This document shows positions 45,201 through 57,524 of a DNA stretch of 64,000 bases, piece after piece. The DNA is taken from positions 3,684,357-3,748,356 of the forward strand of contig KL647297.1 in the NCBI GenBank assembly GCA_000727475.1, written 5' to 3'. The stretch is from Sarcocystis neurona (lineage: Eukaryota > Apicomplexa > Conoidasida > Eucoccidiorida > Sarcocystidae). How positions within the stretch are numbered: position 1 is the stretch's first letter; every line of letters starts with the position of its first letter. The notes beneath the pieces were generated by a model. The model saw only the letters and a list, made by a program, of their open reading frames with translations, was not told the origin of the DNA and did not search any database. Both the position numbers and the translations under genes were made by a program.

Positions 45201-47123
45201 ATAGTACAGTACAGGTGGTGCACCACGAGTGCGCGCAGTACGTCTGTGTTAGATCAGAGTCATTTTTTTTCCTTTTGGAGATTTTTCGTAGTAACTGGGA
45301 TGGGTGCCAGTCTGCTTAGAAAAGTCGTCACTGGTGAACTTTGAGACGACATTCGAGTAACACCTAACTTACTTGCAACACAGGATAGTCAAGTTGACAA
45401 GGGCCTCCGGGAGACTGGAGCGAGGTGCCGAAAACCATTTGACAAAATCGAAGCCTCGACCAACCCGTTCGTCAAGATTGACAACCGCGACGTTGTGCAG
45501 AGTGACTGCGTCTAGGTCTACAAAAATGAGAAGACAGTCGCTCACACTGAAGAATATAACGACTGCGACGCGAGTGTACGAAAATCTAAACGTGCGTGAA
45601 CAAAGGATTCCTCATATCTGGGCAGCTCTCACCGCAAACAACTTGTAAGGGAAGACTGTTCAGTATCCCTCGTGCACCCTCCAGGTTGTGCTCTAGAAAT
45701 TTCATGGCTACTCCAAGGTTGGTAGCCTGGACGCGCGCCCGACAGCATGACTGACTCACCCAGGCAGAAGACGCTAGCGCAGCATATGTTATATGCGGGT
45801 TCGTGGGGCGGGTGAATGATACGCAGTCGACGCCGCTCTGATTCGTATGCAGAAGAGTGTCAGGGTGAAGACGATCACTGCCTTCTGCATTGTTCGAAAG
45901 TATAGACCTCTTTTCTGCACACGCAGAGATTTGTGGCTGCCCAGTCGGAGAAGGTGCATGCTGGACAAGCTGCCAAAGCCATCATAAAGTGCCTGTGCAT
46001 CTGAACCTACCGAAACTGGAATACATTCCGCACGTGAGCGACACTTGCAAACAACTTTCACTGCTTTGGATTTAAGCTCGCTTTTGGTCTCTCCCTGTTT
46101 GGAAGCAAAACCCGAATATGCCTCCTTGATTCCTAACGTGATAAGTGCAACGTAATTAAAAGCTTCGTCAAACTCTCTCATCCCAAAATGGCATAGCCCG
46201 ATGTTGTATGCAATATCAGGGCGGAAGCCAGCGTGTGCATGTGCTAACTGGAAGGCCTCTAGAGCAAGCTTGTACTGCTTTTGCCGCCATTGAAGAACAC
46301 CGTATATGACGGCGAGTTCCGGGGTAGTCACAGCCAGCCGCTTATTCAGACACCTCAGGCCTGCGCAGTGGCAAACACAGTTTACGTTGGATGCGCGCCA
46401 CTGTTTGTGCAGGTACTCAGTTTCAATTTTAAAGCTCAAAAAATGCCTCACATCACATGGGAGTTATAGAGTGTGGTGCTTTCCTATGTGGATGTAATGA
46501 AGATTTGTGCACTATTTCTTATTCAGGCGCGTACGCGGCGCGTACTAGGAGTCCCCACCATCTGCGTTTGCTCCCTTGTCGGCAGAGAGCGCTTCGAGCG
46601 TAAACCCCTTAACTGATGCCTTCCCTTTGGAAGAACAGAGCTCCTTGGAAGCCATAAGGGACTGATCTGCGGCACCCGCTTGCAGGCTGCTTTGTGCGTA
46701 AAGGATCTATCAAAGCAAACAGCATGCGGTAGTGGGAGGGGACGCAGTCGCAAGTTCATATTCTTCCAATACGGAAAAAGCAACTGAGTGCCGCCCCACA
46801 ACGATAGATTTGACCCTCTCTCCTACCTTATATGGCTGCGGAGAAGAAGACAGCCGGCCTAGCTCTCCATAGGCTTCCGCTGCGTCGGGGAAATCATGGT
46901 TCATGTAGGAACAGTAGGCGAGCAGGGAGCACAACGCAACGCTACCCGGTTTATCGGATAACCGCGCAGATAATATTTGTCTTGCTATGTCGAACTTTCT
47001 ATCCCGTATGTAACCGTAGATTCTGGCGGTCAGGGTCCCCCCCGCCATCCTTGTCCGATTGGGTGTATACGCCCCCTTCTCTGCAGCCCGCGAGATGATG
47101 TCACCGCCAACGACGAAGCTCAT
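42239..47123 (-). CDS. IFT70: Intraflagellar transport protein IFT70 (TTC30), multi-exon
   Basis: TPR protein of the IFT-B complex, needed to build flagella and for tubulin-modification cargo. Exons that align with human TTC30: 46827-47123 (ARIYGYIRDRKFDIARQIL), 46559-46706 (YKILYAQSSLQAGAADQSLM), 46011-46360 (AFQLAHAHAGFRPDIAYNIG), 45633-45969 (ATNLGVAMKFLEHN), 45373-45517 (LDAVTLHNVAVVNLDER), one from 45109, ~44849-44920 (YRSILTKYLDEAD), ~44640-44818, 43635-43757 (ALMAQAHIFWQKGDF), 42872-43096 (VVLANLCASYLLKNRNEQA), 42572-42762 (VVKLVVGTLYCMEDAVDFG) and 42239-42434 (WYYVKRCILTLLSRIA). Joins K/L (TG|G Trp), J/K, I/J, D/E and B/C are in phase. The middle (45.1-43.8 kb) and the last ~20 residues are uncertain. 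A 41-nt intron is needed at 45970-46010 unless exon C ends earlier. Flagella occur only in male gametes of coccidia. Confidence 0.88.
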
Positions 47124-47904
47124 GGTGCTCCGCTCTCATGAGCGTCCTGGACAACTTCAAAGTTAGAGCGCCCTTTCTCAAGTATAAGGGCGAGGGCGCT
47201 GTTGACTATGTGTTGGCAACTACCACCGGCATTAGAGGTCCTTTGTATAAGCTGTGGCACTAATTTGAAATAAGAGTCGATCTCTGTGTCAGGGGACTCC
47301 TTAGCGCCGGAAAAGCGGTCAAAATCTTGGACAAAGCGCAGGTCTCCTGAGGCTGCAGTCGGAGTGCAACACAGCTTACGGCTTAGGGGCACGAAAAAGT
47401 CGTTCAAAAAGAGTGGGTGCAACGCGAGACAGGCTTTGCTGAGAGTCCTGTTTGCGGAACCAACTACCCGCGTGAATATGTGAACGCTGTCCGAAGCTTG
47501 TACATCTATCACAGGCGCAGGGGAGGGAGGCTACACTACTCAGAAGAGTTCAGCCTTACGGCGCATGCGCACCCCAGGAACGTGACTTTCTCACTAGGAA
47601 ATCCTTAAAGGGTACTCCTGACCGGCCTTCTATAGGACATATGTGTGCAATACAAAAAGGCGACATTACCTGATAGGAATTTTCTAGCAAGTAACCCCGA
47701 CCCGCGCTGCATGCTACGAGCTCGAATTCACGCTACGTTTGTGGTGCAGTTCTTGCGGAGAACGCTGGCTACCGCCGAGGGGCCCCGCGGTACTGCCTGG
47801 CGATAATCGAGCAACACGGGTTTACAAGAGGCCGTAGCTTACCGCAGAAGGTGTTCAGCATGAAGTTGAAGCATGGATCCGTGAAACGTGATGCATAAGT
47901 GGTA
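47120..47904 (-). CDS. Unknown gene, last two exons, overlapping the IFT70 start
   Basis: Exon 47843-47904 (TTYASRFTDPCFNFMLNTFC) and exon 47120-47505 join in phase 1 (G|AT). The second exon is 128 codons of convincing protein: KACLALHPLFLNDFFVPLSR, DLRFVQDFDRFSG, SYFKLVPQLIQRTSN, NSALALILEKGRSNFEVVQD, ending HESGAP. It has no Met, so it must be a 3' exon. Its TGA (47122-47120) overlaps the ATG of IFT70 (47123-47121) in an ATGA. Upstream exons should lie at 47.9-48.2 kb on the minus strand (an open frame there starts near 48057), facing the coiled-coil gene on +. No family recognised. Alternatively the exon belongs to an alternative 5' form of the IFT70 transcript. Confidence 0.4.
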
Positions 47905-48238
47905 CTTGAGTGCAAACGTAACGAGTACATACGCACCGCTAGTGTTGTAAGCACGCTTCACGTCAGTTCGTGTGTTCGGTGAGTAGCCGCAGCACACAGG
48001 TAGCGTGGCCTGAGGCGATTTTGCTTCTCTTTTCGTAATGCTACAAAAGAGATGCACTTCTGGTCAGAATTGGAAACAGACGTCTCCTGAAATAGTCTCG
48101 TGGTGCAAGCACACGCTCAACTTCGTTTTGCCATCAGGGTTCACAGTTTTGTCACACCTTCGCGAAAAAAGCGTCTCCTCTGCAGTGCGGAAGTTACGCG
48201 TAGTGTACTGTGTCTCTGGCAGTTCCACAGCGAAAACA

Positions 48239-48867
48239 ATGAGTCACAGAACAAGCGGAAGCAACCAGGCTCCCTGCTTCATCGATGCAGCCGATAGAGT
48301 TGCTGCTGCAGACGAGAACCTCAACGAAAAGGTCAGCGGCCTCAAGTCAAAGGTATGCGCCAGGCCAGCGTTATGTGGACGCGGAAGACCAATAAGGTGC
48401 AGCAAAGCCGATATGCAAGCATGATTGAGGCACTTGGGTGCGGTGAGCTGCGGAGTCACATACAGTCCACGAAATAACTTGCCACACTCGATATCTTTGC
48501 ACAGCGGAATTATACTACGTCGAGCTCCCCTCTCTGCCATGCGCAGGTGTTCGAACTAGGGAAGTCGGTTACTCTGCCGTGGACCAATGAAAAGGCTCCG
48601 ATCGTGTACGACGCCTCCACGTGGAGGCAGAGTTTTGAGACTGAGAAATGCACTCAGCAGCTCGCAAGTGCAAAAATGTTCTTCCTCGCCGAAATTAAGG
48701 AGCTGGAACAAGACTTCAAACTCCAGGTTCAAGCACAGAAAAGTGAAAATGTGCGATTCAAGCAGATGCTGATGGAGATCAAATCGGAAAAAAGTGCTTT
48801 CCACCACCAGCTGCTTCTGCTCCAGCGCAAAATAGAGAAGTTTGAAAGTGATATAGGGCGCGACTGA
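48239..48867 (+). CDS. Small coiled-coil protein, two exons
   Basis: Exons 48239-48352 and 48547-48867 join at AAG|gtatgc...gcgcag|GTG in phase 0 to give 144 aa. Residues 1-38 contain a short helix (ADENLNEKVSGLKSK). After a non-helical stretch (KSVTLPWTNEKAPIVYDAST), residues ~70-140 form one long amphipathic helix rich in Lys/Glu/Gln with heptad Leu/Phe/Met (for example MFFLAEIKELEQDFKLQVQA and LLLLQRKIEKFESD), typical of a coiled coil. There is no TM segment or signal peptide. Size and shape fit a basal-body, axonemal or cytoskeletal accessory protein, but I cannot name the family. It is divergent from the minus-strand 47.1-47.9 kb gene and IFT70. Confidence 0.7.
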
Positions 48868-49727
48868 AGCGTTTTGCGGGTAGAGGTGTGCTCGAATTGT
48901 GGCAATTAAACGGTTGTCCTGTTCAGTCGGCAGACGCATCCGCTGTGACCACACGCTTTTGTCTCACGAATTTACAGGCATCAGTTTCATTAGATTTCAC
49001 AAATGTCCTCGTCGTTGCAATGCTGTGACTACATTGTTGGCTACCATATCTGCTGCAACATTCCTTACTGCAAAAGCTATCCAGAAAATATCTGATAATG
49101 TAGAGCTAGGAGGCTCCCGCTACATTGCGAAAATGCGCTCACAACATCTGCCGGAGTTGAACATGAGGGAACGTGATGTAGGACGAGACAATCACAAGGC
49201 CATCTGTGAAATAAGACAGTACGCAATTAGTGCACTTCACTACACTGCTTCAAAGTGACGCTGCTCAATTGTTTACGGAGGCTTAGAGTGATGCGGTAGC
49301 GGGTTTTATGCTGTCGGGGCTCTGCTGGGCGTGCCCCGCTACCCACAGCCACGGATCGACTGCAAGAAACAACGCGCGACGGTTTGAGCACCTGACAACT
49401 CCTTGGGTAACACCGCGACTCTCTGGTCTGCGTTTCCGCCTGTTCACTGTCGAAGACCATGTTCAACTGTCCTCGATGTATGCAACTGTCACTGCACAAG
49501 AGAGTGGGTGTGTACTGCGCCACAGTCCTGACGACGGCACTGCAAGTTTAGGGGCATGCTGCCGGGCTCACTGAAGCAGGACATATGGTGCTGTTTTTTG
49601 AAGACTCCTTACAGTCTGTGTTCAACTCCCGGGAAGCAGGCTTGCCGCGTCGACAAGTCCAGACGAACGCGTCGATTGACTATCCTTATTCGGGTATTGA
49701 AACAGAAGAACGTTGAAGAATTACGAA
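48868..49727. other. Intergenic between convergent genes
   Basis: 3' flanks of the coiled-coil gene (+) and the alpha-amylase gene (-). Only short ORFs; nothing exon-like. Confidence 0.5.
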
Positions 49728-52700
49728 TTAACGTGACCATACGCAAAACCGTGTGCCACACGTCGCAATACTCCACCCTGATCCATCTGGTGTCCAGTCT
49801 CCGTATCCGACTTTCACTGCGATGGAAGCGCTGTGTGGTACGCAGAAGGGAGATCCAGGTAATATATAGGCTGCATAGAGACCCCGTTCCGCCCTGAGAG
49901 AACGCATCACACAACATGATATATAAAAGTCTATACTATTGGAGCGGCAGAGACACTGGAAGCGCACGATCGACTTCAGATCACGTTTCGTAGGGAGGCT
50001 TTTGTGCGACGTAGGGTGCATGACTGCTTTTGCGCACAGTTCGTGCCGCTGCACAGAACGAATAGTGCTCGACGCTATCTGGCAGGAATGGCAAGCAAAA
50101 GGTTGCGGACCTTGCCATGAAAATGCCACTCGTGCTCTGAATTCGATTGTTCACCCGCACGTCGCATAGTTCTTGCAGCTTTTGCCTGCGGAACGCAAAG
50201 TAGAGATGATGGGTATAAAATATGCAGTTTCAGGGTTGCGCAATAGTGTAATATGTGTTACGCTGTACTGCGCGTTGTGGTGCGCCATTGCACAACATCT
50301 GTATGTACATATATCTCTCAACCACGTCAGGGGTTTTCCCATACAGTCTGGCGTCAGCAGTCGTATTTCGCACCTGCAGTACGGTCCATAATCGGAGAAG
50401 TGGTTCCAGTAGATACTCGGTATCCCGGGATGAGTCAAAATTACGGCGTAACCTTGCAGCTGGCATCAAACATAGTGCGGCCACTGCAGATGTACCCGTA
50501 CTGCCTAGAACCGCAGCAACTCCTAACTGTCCTGTAGCGCTTAAGAGGGGCTAGCCCATGTGACGCTTAGCTTACGATTGCAGATAAACCCCAGCATCGC
50601 ACTCCGTCGGTAGTACACGTTGTGCGGAGCAAACATCAGCGCACCACGTTATCGTGAGTTTACGTGGTTGGGATTGTGGTCGCAGCAGTCAAAGACAACC
50701 AGTAAAGGGACGCAGGGAACGACTCTATCTATATACCAATGCATCGGTCTTACCACGGCATCTAAGTCGCCTCCACCAAAAGTAGTACAGTAATCCAGGT
50801 GGTCGGTGTCGTGGTTTTCGATGAAGGTGACTGCAAGTCGTGGTTCCTAAAAGGTCGAAACGCAGGGTACGTCGAACGCACACCGCTACCCTTTTATGTT
50901 TGCTCGTCGCATTCTTCAAAAACACCCAACGAAGAAACACGCGCGGCTGCGCACGCCCTCTCTGACGTTCGTCCCCTGTCAAAGGATGCGGATGCTTGTA
51001 AGGAAATCTATGCACAGTTTTAAGATAGTCTTCCGAAGCCAGCTATTCGCAGTGTTGTCTCCTATGGGAGTGGCGGTGCTTTCGTTTCCGAATAAACTTC
51101 CATACGTCGAAGTCTACGTGGGTCTCTGTCAAACCCAAGCGAGTGCGCAGCAGCTCGGCTTGTGGATCACCTCTGACATGAGCGTGCAGGTTTTCCCTGA
51201 ATCTGTACTAGTTGCGGAGTCCGGGAGTCGGTTTGGACAAATATTAGTCAACTTAGTGGGCCAGGACGGGCGGATACTTATCCACTTTTGTGTCTACAGC
51301 TGGTTCCGTCTCACGCGTAGCTCAGTCACCCGTGTTGCCTCTGGTGTATTCTGGAGATGAATCGTGCTACCAGTTACCTCTATCTCTCAGCTTATTCTTG
51401 TACCCCTCTGAAACCATGAGATTCTGAGGAGGAATTGAGTATGCGGGACGTGCTCGTGCGCCAACTTGCGAGTTGCTTACCACTCCGACCAAACCGTTCA
51501 GATTGCCACACGCGTTGAGCTCAGTAAAGTCTTGCGACTCGACGCATCGTTTTAGAACGTAATACAGAGCAAAATCGAAGGCTGCTAACGATCCTTGTCC
51601 TGCTCTGACGTAGTTTGCCAGCGTGGACGTGCTGCCATCCCAGTACTCTCCGACAGCAAATGGCCTATCAACACTGTCTACGTAAGTTTTCTGTTGGTCA
51701 CAAGTCGCATTCCACATCACAGACACCAGCACATCCACAATTAAGTTGAAGCGAGTTCTCCAGCTCTCACCCAGACCCAGGGTTAGCGATTGTGTCTCAA
51801 CGTGTGTGTGGAAACGATGAAGAGAAAAGATCTCACCTGATACGTAACTCCGTAACCTCCAGCCATGTCGAGACGTAGCGCCGTGAACCCAATCTCGTTA
51901 ACGAGCCAGTCTAACCATTTTTTCACGTCGTCCTGGACTTGCGTATTTGTATGGTCGAGGTCCGGCGCGCATTCGACGGACGTACCCTGCGTTAAAACGT
52001 TGGACACCACGCTGCTCCGAAGCTGGGTATTAATGAAAGTAAATTACCACTCCACAGCCGAAACTCCAATTCAGAAGGGCGTCGCTACGTGAGAAAGCAA
52101 ACTGTCTCACCTGAGAGACCCTTGTACGGTGAAGCTACTTACGGTGTCGTAATTCCCTTCCCCTTTGTATTTCTGCAAGTTATTACAAACAACCGCCCAC
52201 GGGCCCCAGTTTGGCTCTTCGTATATGGTCCAGTGTCCGTTCTGATCTTGCTTTGTGGCGCTTCGGTGGTTTGCTACTACGTCGGCACAACAAGACAGGT
52301 GATACTTCGTAGCTGCTTCACGAATTAGGAATTTGAGCTCTTCGGCGCTTCCGTACTTGCTGTTGAGGTTGTACCTGCATGTCGCAACCCAATTGGAGGC
52401 ATCCCGAGCGGCTCAAAAGAGCACAAGTTCAATATTTCGTATATTGTGGCCCTACGGGTGAGTTTCGTCACGTCCCGTTTTGCCTGTCAGTAGCTATTCA
52501 CCTACCATCGAGTGGGCATGTAGCCTTCCCATGCGACACTTTCAGTAGGAGGCGGCAGCCAGATAATTGTAGCTCCCAGGCGCTTAATGTCAGACAGTTT
52601 GCCCATAAGCACCGCATACCAACCACGTGGATTACGACACGATACCCAGTTGAATCCTTGCAATAAGATGTGCGTTTTTCCGTCGTCCAGTCGTGGAGCT

Positions 52701-55507
52701 TGCAACATTTCCACTGCGGCTGATGTTAGAGTCTCGGAAAGGAGACCCTCAAGAGGAGAACCGGATACGGAAGCCTTAAACCAGGCCTGTCCTGAGCTGT
52801 CGTCATCAGGTTCAACAAGAGTGGACTGGAAATTGTTCATTCCTTGCGGGGGCAGGTCGTGCCAGGCGGAAACGCGATACGTGCAAGTTCGCAAGGGATT
52901 TACTGACGTGTCGACATAAGAATATGTTTCGCCCCCGATCGCTGGTATGTAGGCCAGAGGGGAGCCATTCCTGTAAACGAGGTAGTAGCGAATCGGTGCT
53001 CCGCCATGATCGGCGGGCGCCTGCCAACGAATTTCGATGCTGCGCAGAACAGGACACGGACTCGGTTGAGCTACTTCTTCCGGTGCACCGCGCCGACTTA
53101 AGGACATCAGCACGAGCGAATAGTAGGAACTCGTAAACATACGTGTTTACGCGTGTACTATCTTCCATGATGTGACCAGCGTGTCACCATGCCGCGTACA
53201 AGGGAGCGCCTCTTGCAGAAGTTCACACTCTGCGGCTTTCTTGGACAGCGTTCTGAAGCGGCTTCCCTAACGCTGCAAAGTTCAAAATCATGCAATTCGT
53301 GCTTAAACTAAGTAGATTTTGGATACACTCGGTCTATCGTGGTTCCGCTCGACGTAGGTCGCAGAACTACGATGTCTAGGCGGGAGATCGCCTCAGCAGG
53401 TCCAGCTTAATCCGTCCGAAAACACCGTACCTTTGTGGGGAATGGCGTACGCAAACAGGCTGGGACGGCGCTGAGGGTTTTCCTGGCTCCCCTGTTCTCA
53501 CTGTTAGACGGTCGCTTGGGGGGCCTTCCTGGTCATGGTAATTCACAGCTCGGACGTAAAATGTGTATTTTGTAAGTCCGGCGAGTGAGGCATCCGTGAA
53601 CTCTCTACTGCAGGAGTCTGTGGTCGCTAGAAGTTCCCCCTCCCTGGGAAAAAGAAATGTAGAAAAGACGTTATACTCGCAGCTCTGCAATTTCCACAAG
53701 TACCAGAGGACTGACAGTGTGGTGAACACTTCAGACACACGTGGAACAATGATGGATTTGCACGTGAAGCTGTCAGGGGTTTGATATGCTGCATACGCAT
53801 TCCATTTTTCGTAGGAGTTGCAGTGGCTACTTGTTTCTCGTCCACTTTCTCTCAATATGGTATATCTTATGCATTCTTCGTTCCGAAGTACGATAGACCC
53901 CCTTGCGGTGAGCTTGCTAAAGTGCAGGCTGACGAGTGCGTCTGGAGCCACCCTTACGCATACACGAGAAAAGAAAATTGAGGAAACGAAATGTGGAGAG
54001 AGCACTTTAAACCCCACTAAGGCCATTCCCCACTAGTCGTCTCTTCCCAGAGACGACTGACTGATTGAACAGCCTGCTTGCGTATAGCGCGTGACCACTT
54101 TCAGTTTCAGCACCTGCACATGATAGCTGGAAGAGTGAGGCCACGGCAGCTCACTTGTAAACGTTGTAGCGGCGGACTTCCTCACCGCGTACAGCTGGGG
54201 GGTTCCAAGCAATTGTCGCGTGGGAGCTTCCCGCCTTCGTGCAGAGCAGTAGGGCTGGTTTGAAAGGAGGGCTGCCTAGTTCTCGAATACATCCACTGTG
54301 CAGGAGATATTGTCCTGCTCTGTCCAATCTGTAATGTCCTCCTCCTTGTGGTTTGTCCCAACGGTTGTGGCCGTCATTAGGCAACAGCTCAAGACACTCG
54401 TGGGAACTTGCCTTGAAAGCCCACAGTTTGCTATGGGTAGCCTGTTGCCGTAGACTTACAGGCAACAACATCCAAAGCGGGTCGACACTGGGCAACACCT
54501 GGGTCATGCGTTCACCAGGAGGGGTGGTCCAAACACCGTCGTTCTTGCGGTAGTGTATGTGGGGTGTTTCCCACATCGAAAGGTACAGGAGCAGCACTGA
54601 GCGTGAATGGGCAGAAGAAAAAGCGCCCCCCTGTTGCGACAGCTGTAAAGCTCTGGCATCGACAAGACGGTGGAGTACGGTGGAACACTCGCGCGTCAGT
54701 GACGGGCTGCAAACTGTGGGAGATGGCGTAGGGATGTCGCATCCTCGTCCTACTGGCCCTGTGAAAGGTGAAAGCACCGTCGACTCATTTCTCGATGAAA
54801 CCCACATTTTCTCCAGAGTGTTTTTGGCAGACACTGCCAGACTGAACGAGTCGTCAGTGTTGTCAGGAATGATCTGGGCATCTGTTTTCTTGATTCCACC
54901 TTCTTTCCTGTCACAAGGGCGCGCTGTGAAGCTCAACGCAGGACTCCGGCTCGTCTTTTCCGCAGAATACGGCGCCCTGAACTCTATAATGCAAATGCAC
55001 CCTGATTCTTCACGTTCAACCTGAGTGACCTTCCCTCAGGGGCAAGCGGGCGATCTTGTGAACTTTTCGGAGACGTCGCTACTGTTTAAGACCCACAAGG
55101 TTGCGAAATGTTCATAAAATAATCGATTAAAGGTGCGTATTGGCCACAGGGCCTGCCTACGGAAGAGGCTGCAGAGCGCTTCACCAACTTACTTCACTGT
55201 GATGCTTCAAGCAGAAACACGACAACTCGTGATACATTACGTTTCAGAACTGTACTGACAACGGAGCAATGTTGCGCGAGTTTCGAGGGAGCAGCATACG
55301 ATTTTGTTTGAGCTGCTTGGATCCTTAGCAGCGCGCAGATTGGGGGACTCTTATGGTTGCCCAGAAGACAACGAAGCTCATGAACTCGCGTCCGACATAA
55401 AATGTTGAACAGCTCTGCTCCTGTACTGCAGGACGTACTGAGTCACGGCAGCTGACGTCGGAGTGCAGCATAAAAAACAGGGCGATTTTTCTAAAAACTG
55501 AAAGCAT
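49728..55507 (-). CDS. Secreted multidomain alpha-amylase (CBM - FN3 - FN3 - GH13), twelve exons
   Basis: Exons 55439-55507, 54155-55020, 53431-53643, 52506-53096, 52143-52374, 51837-52022, 51481-51690, 51378-51423, 50754-50830, 50374-50459, 50111-50185 and 49728-49893 all join in phase to give 938 aa. Hydrolyses alpha-1,4 bonds of starch or amylopectin. Signal peptide 1-20 (MLSVFRKIALFFMLHSDVSC). Starch-binding module ~164-267 of CBM25/53 type (PHIHYRKNDGVWTTPPG, ELLPNDGHNRWD). FN3 domains ~273-365 and ~383-470. GH13 barrel from ~515: LLQGFNWVSC, WLPPPTESVAWEGYMP, region I ADVVANHR, region II GFTALRLDMAGG with nucleophile Asp ~709, region III AVGEYWD with acid/base Glu ~734, region IV FIENHD with Asp ~812, then GYAVILTHPGIPSIYWNHF and a C-terminal sheet domain. 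All catalytic residues are present. The barrel resembles plant amylases, in line with the coccidian cytosolic amylopectin store, though a signal peptide is predicted here. Confidence 0.95.
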
Positions 55508-56924
55508 ACTTCGTTGGCTTCACAACATCTCGACCTGCGATAGAAATAGTCACCTGCTGTTAGAAGGAACTGATATTCTGTGTTGCGACACCGCAGTTGA
55601 GGACACTGGTGATTAGCTTGTTAAGTAGGGACGACGCTCAGCACCATCACCGCATTATGCCTAACGCTGGTCACACTGGCCATCACCATGATGTAACGGG
55701 CGGACAACTTGAAGAATGATGCACGGGCAGCATTCGACTGACCCTTCTTGCAAAGACTCGGGTTTTCGCACTCGAGCCCTCATTAAAGCAACCTGTGGGG
55801 CTGCCGCACTCGCATCTGTCATGTCGTCGGCTCACGCAGCCTACTTCGAGACGAAGCAGTAGCCTAGATAAATTCCTACTCGGATGACGCACTGCGCTCA
55901 TAAAAGCTGGTATCTGGAAAATGGTAGAGCTAGCGCGTAGTGTGCCTTTGTGCTGCAGTTTCTGCAAGGTGCAAATGACCACGTCGCAAATGGGGGAGTT
56001 CCGAGTGTGGTGTCCCAGTGAAGTGAGGGCTCTCCGCATGGTAACCTAAAGCGTCAGGAGTGGCTGTGTGTCTTAGCCGAGAAGGGAGCATGCCCGCCGC
56101 AGCAATCCATAATAACTGCTGACCTTCCGTTTTTGCTTCCCCACTTCACACGCTGCAATTCCATGGGTTCGTAGAATCCCTGCCACACCTGTCTGTCAGC
56201 AACTCGGACGATGCACCGCGGCTAAATTCACGTCGATACTGACAAAGAGACCACTTGAGACCTCCTCCGCGGGAGAACATTTTAGCGAGTCATCTCATCG
56301 CGTAATCTACCAGTACACTCTTCTCCTCGCTGTAGCACTGGCGTACCTCAAAAGGCCAAGGCATCCTACTTGCTTGCTGCACGACGCAGCCGGTGTCCAC
56401 ACGAGCTACATATTAAACTGGCATCATCAAGGCATTGTTAGATATCCACAGTTGTGCACGTGCAGCGCGAATTGTAGATCTGTGTAGTCCGTCGGACCAA
56501 AGGTGTTGAATTTTACAAGGGACAACTGCTTAACTAGGGTGGCTGAACGTTGAACATTGTTCCGAAAAGGTTGCCTCATGAAGCCCCCTCGGCTCTTGAG
56601 TGTCCAGTCGTCAACGATACTCTAGAGATGCGTCCACAGTGGTTTGCGTGCCTACAATCGCTGATGTTACTTCGGCGGTGCCATCGTCTGGGCGACGTTG
56701 GACATTTTATGTGTTAAGCTCAGAGACACCTCTCCTGTGCTTGTACGCAGGAACATGAAGTATGTATCTCAGTATACATCAAAAGTCGATTCAGTGTCCT
56801 TGATCTAAAAGCGAACCTCGTTTAATTAGTTGTGTTGGCGTCCTACCTGTGCGGCCAGAGAGTGGTGCTTTTTTGAGTGCAAAGGCATGCACCTCGTTAG
56901 GTTTTGGGTTTCCTTACATCCACC
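55508..56924. other. Intergenic upstream of the alpha-amylase gene
   Basis: Must hold the amylase promoter. The minus ATG ORF 55683-56039 (118 codons, Arg/Ser/Cys-rich) has no family resemblance and no continuation, and I do not treat it as a gene. Confidence 0.4.
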
Positions 56925-57182
56925 ATGAGCGACGACAAAAAAGACGCAGATCTTCACAACCCTATGCTAGTACTGTGTATACTGTTCGCACAAAAGAATT
57001 GTGTAGAGCGAAACTGCGCCTCAAAAGGATTCGTCGTCTGTTCCATGGCAAACTGTCGACGATGGGCTACCAATGCGACTGCACTGCTGGTAGTATCACA
57101 AGGTAATTCCTCCCCGACATGCGACGTGGAGCATAATCCGACATATTACACAAGGATGCCCGCAAGAAGCCGAAATGTGTAG
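56925..57182 (+). CDS. Possible small Cys-rich protein
   Basis: ATG in good context (caccATGAGC) opens 85 codons starting MSDDKKDADLHNP, with a short hydrophobic stretch (MLVLCILFA) and six Cys in the first half. A donor-like caagGTAATT at ~57101-57106 suggests the second half may be intron. No family or neighbouring exon could be matched, so this may be chance. Confidence 0.25.
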   Translation: MSDDKKDADLHNPMLVLCILFAQKNCVERNCASKGFVVCSMANCRRWATNATALLVVSQGNSSPTCDVEHNPTYYTRMPARSRNV

Positions 57183-57524
57183 CACGAAATACAACGGAGG
57201 CCGAGTCCTTGCTCTCAGATCTCATGTGGGCAACTCTGTTGGAATTTCACACGCGCCCTTAACAAAGGGCGCTTCTTCGAGTGCACCACTGACCGGCAAA
57301 AGGCCGGATTTACACATAAACTTGGTGCGTAACGGGTCATCCACATTTCAAGTCGTATAGCGTAGAGTCGTACCCGTGGGACATCGCATCCGTGAGAGTC
57401 TAAAACGAGGTGGCTCTGGAAATGCATCTTTCGCACGAAAATATTCTGGTCGCCGTACCAGCGCTTCCGCGGAGCTCCGAGATTTGTTGTGGTTCAGGCG
57501 TGGTTCAGGGGAAACAAACGAAAG

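Noticed and set aside
45701..45733. A 33-nt GT-AG intron inside the IFT70 exon 45633-45969
   Set aside because: It is a multiple of three with no stop, and reading through aligns with human IFT70 without a gap, so it is coding.
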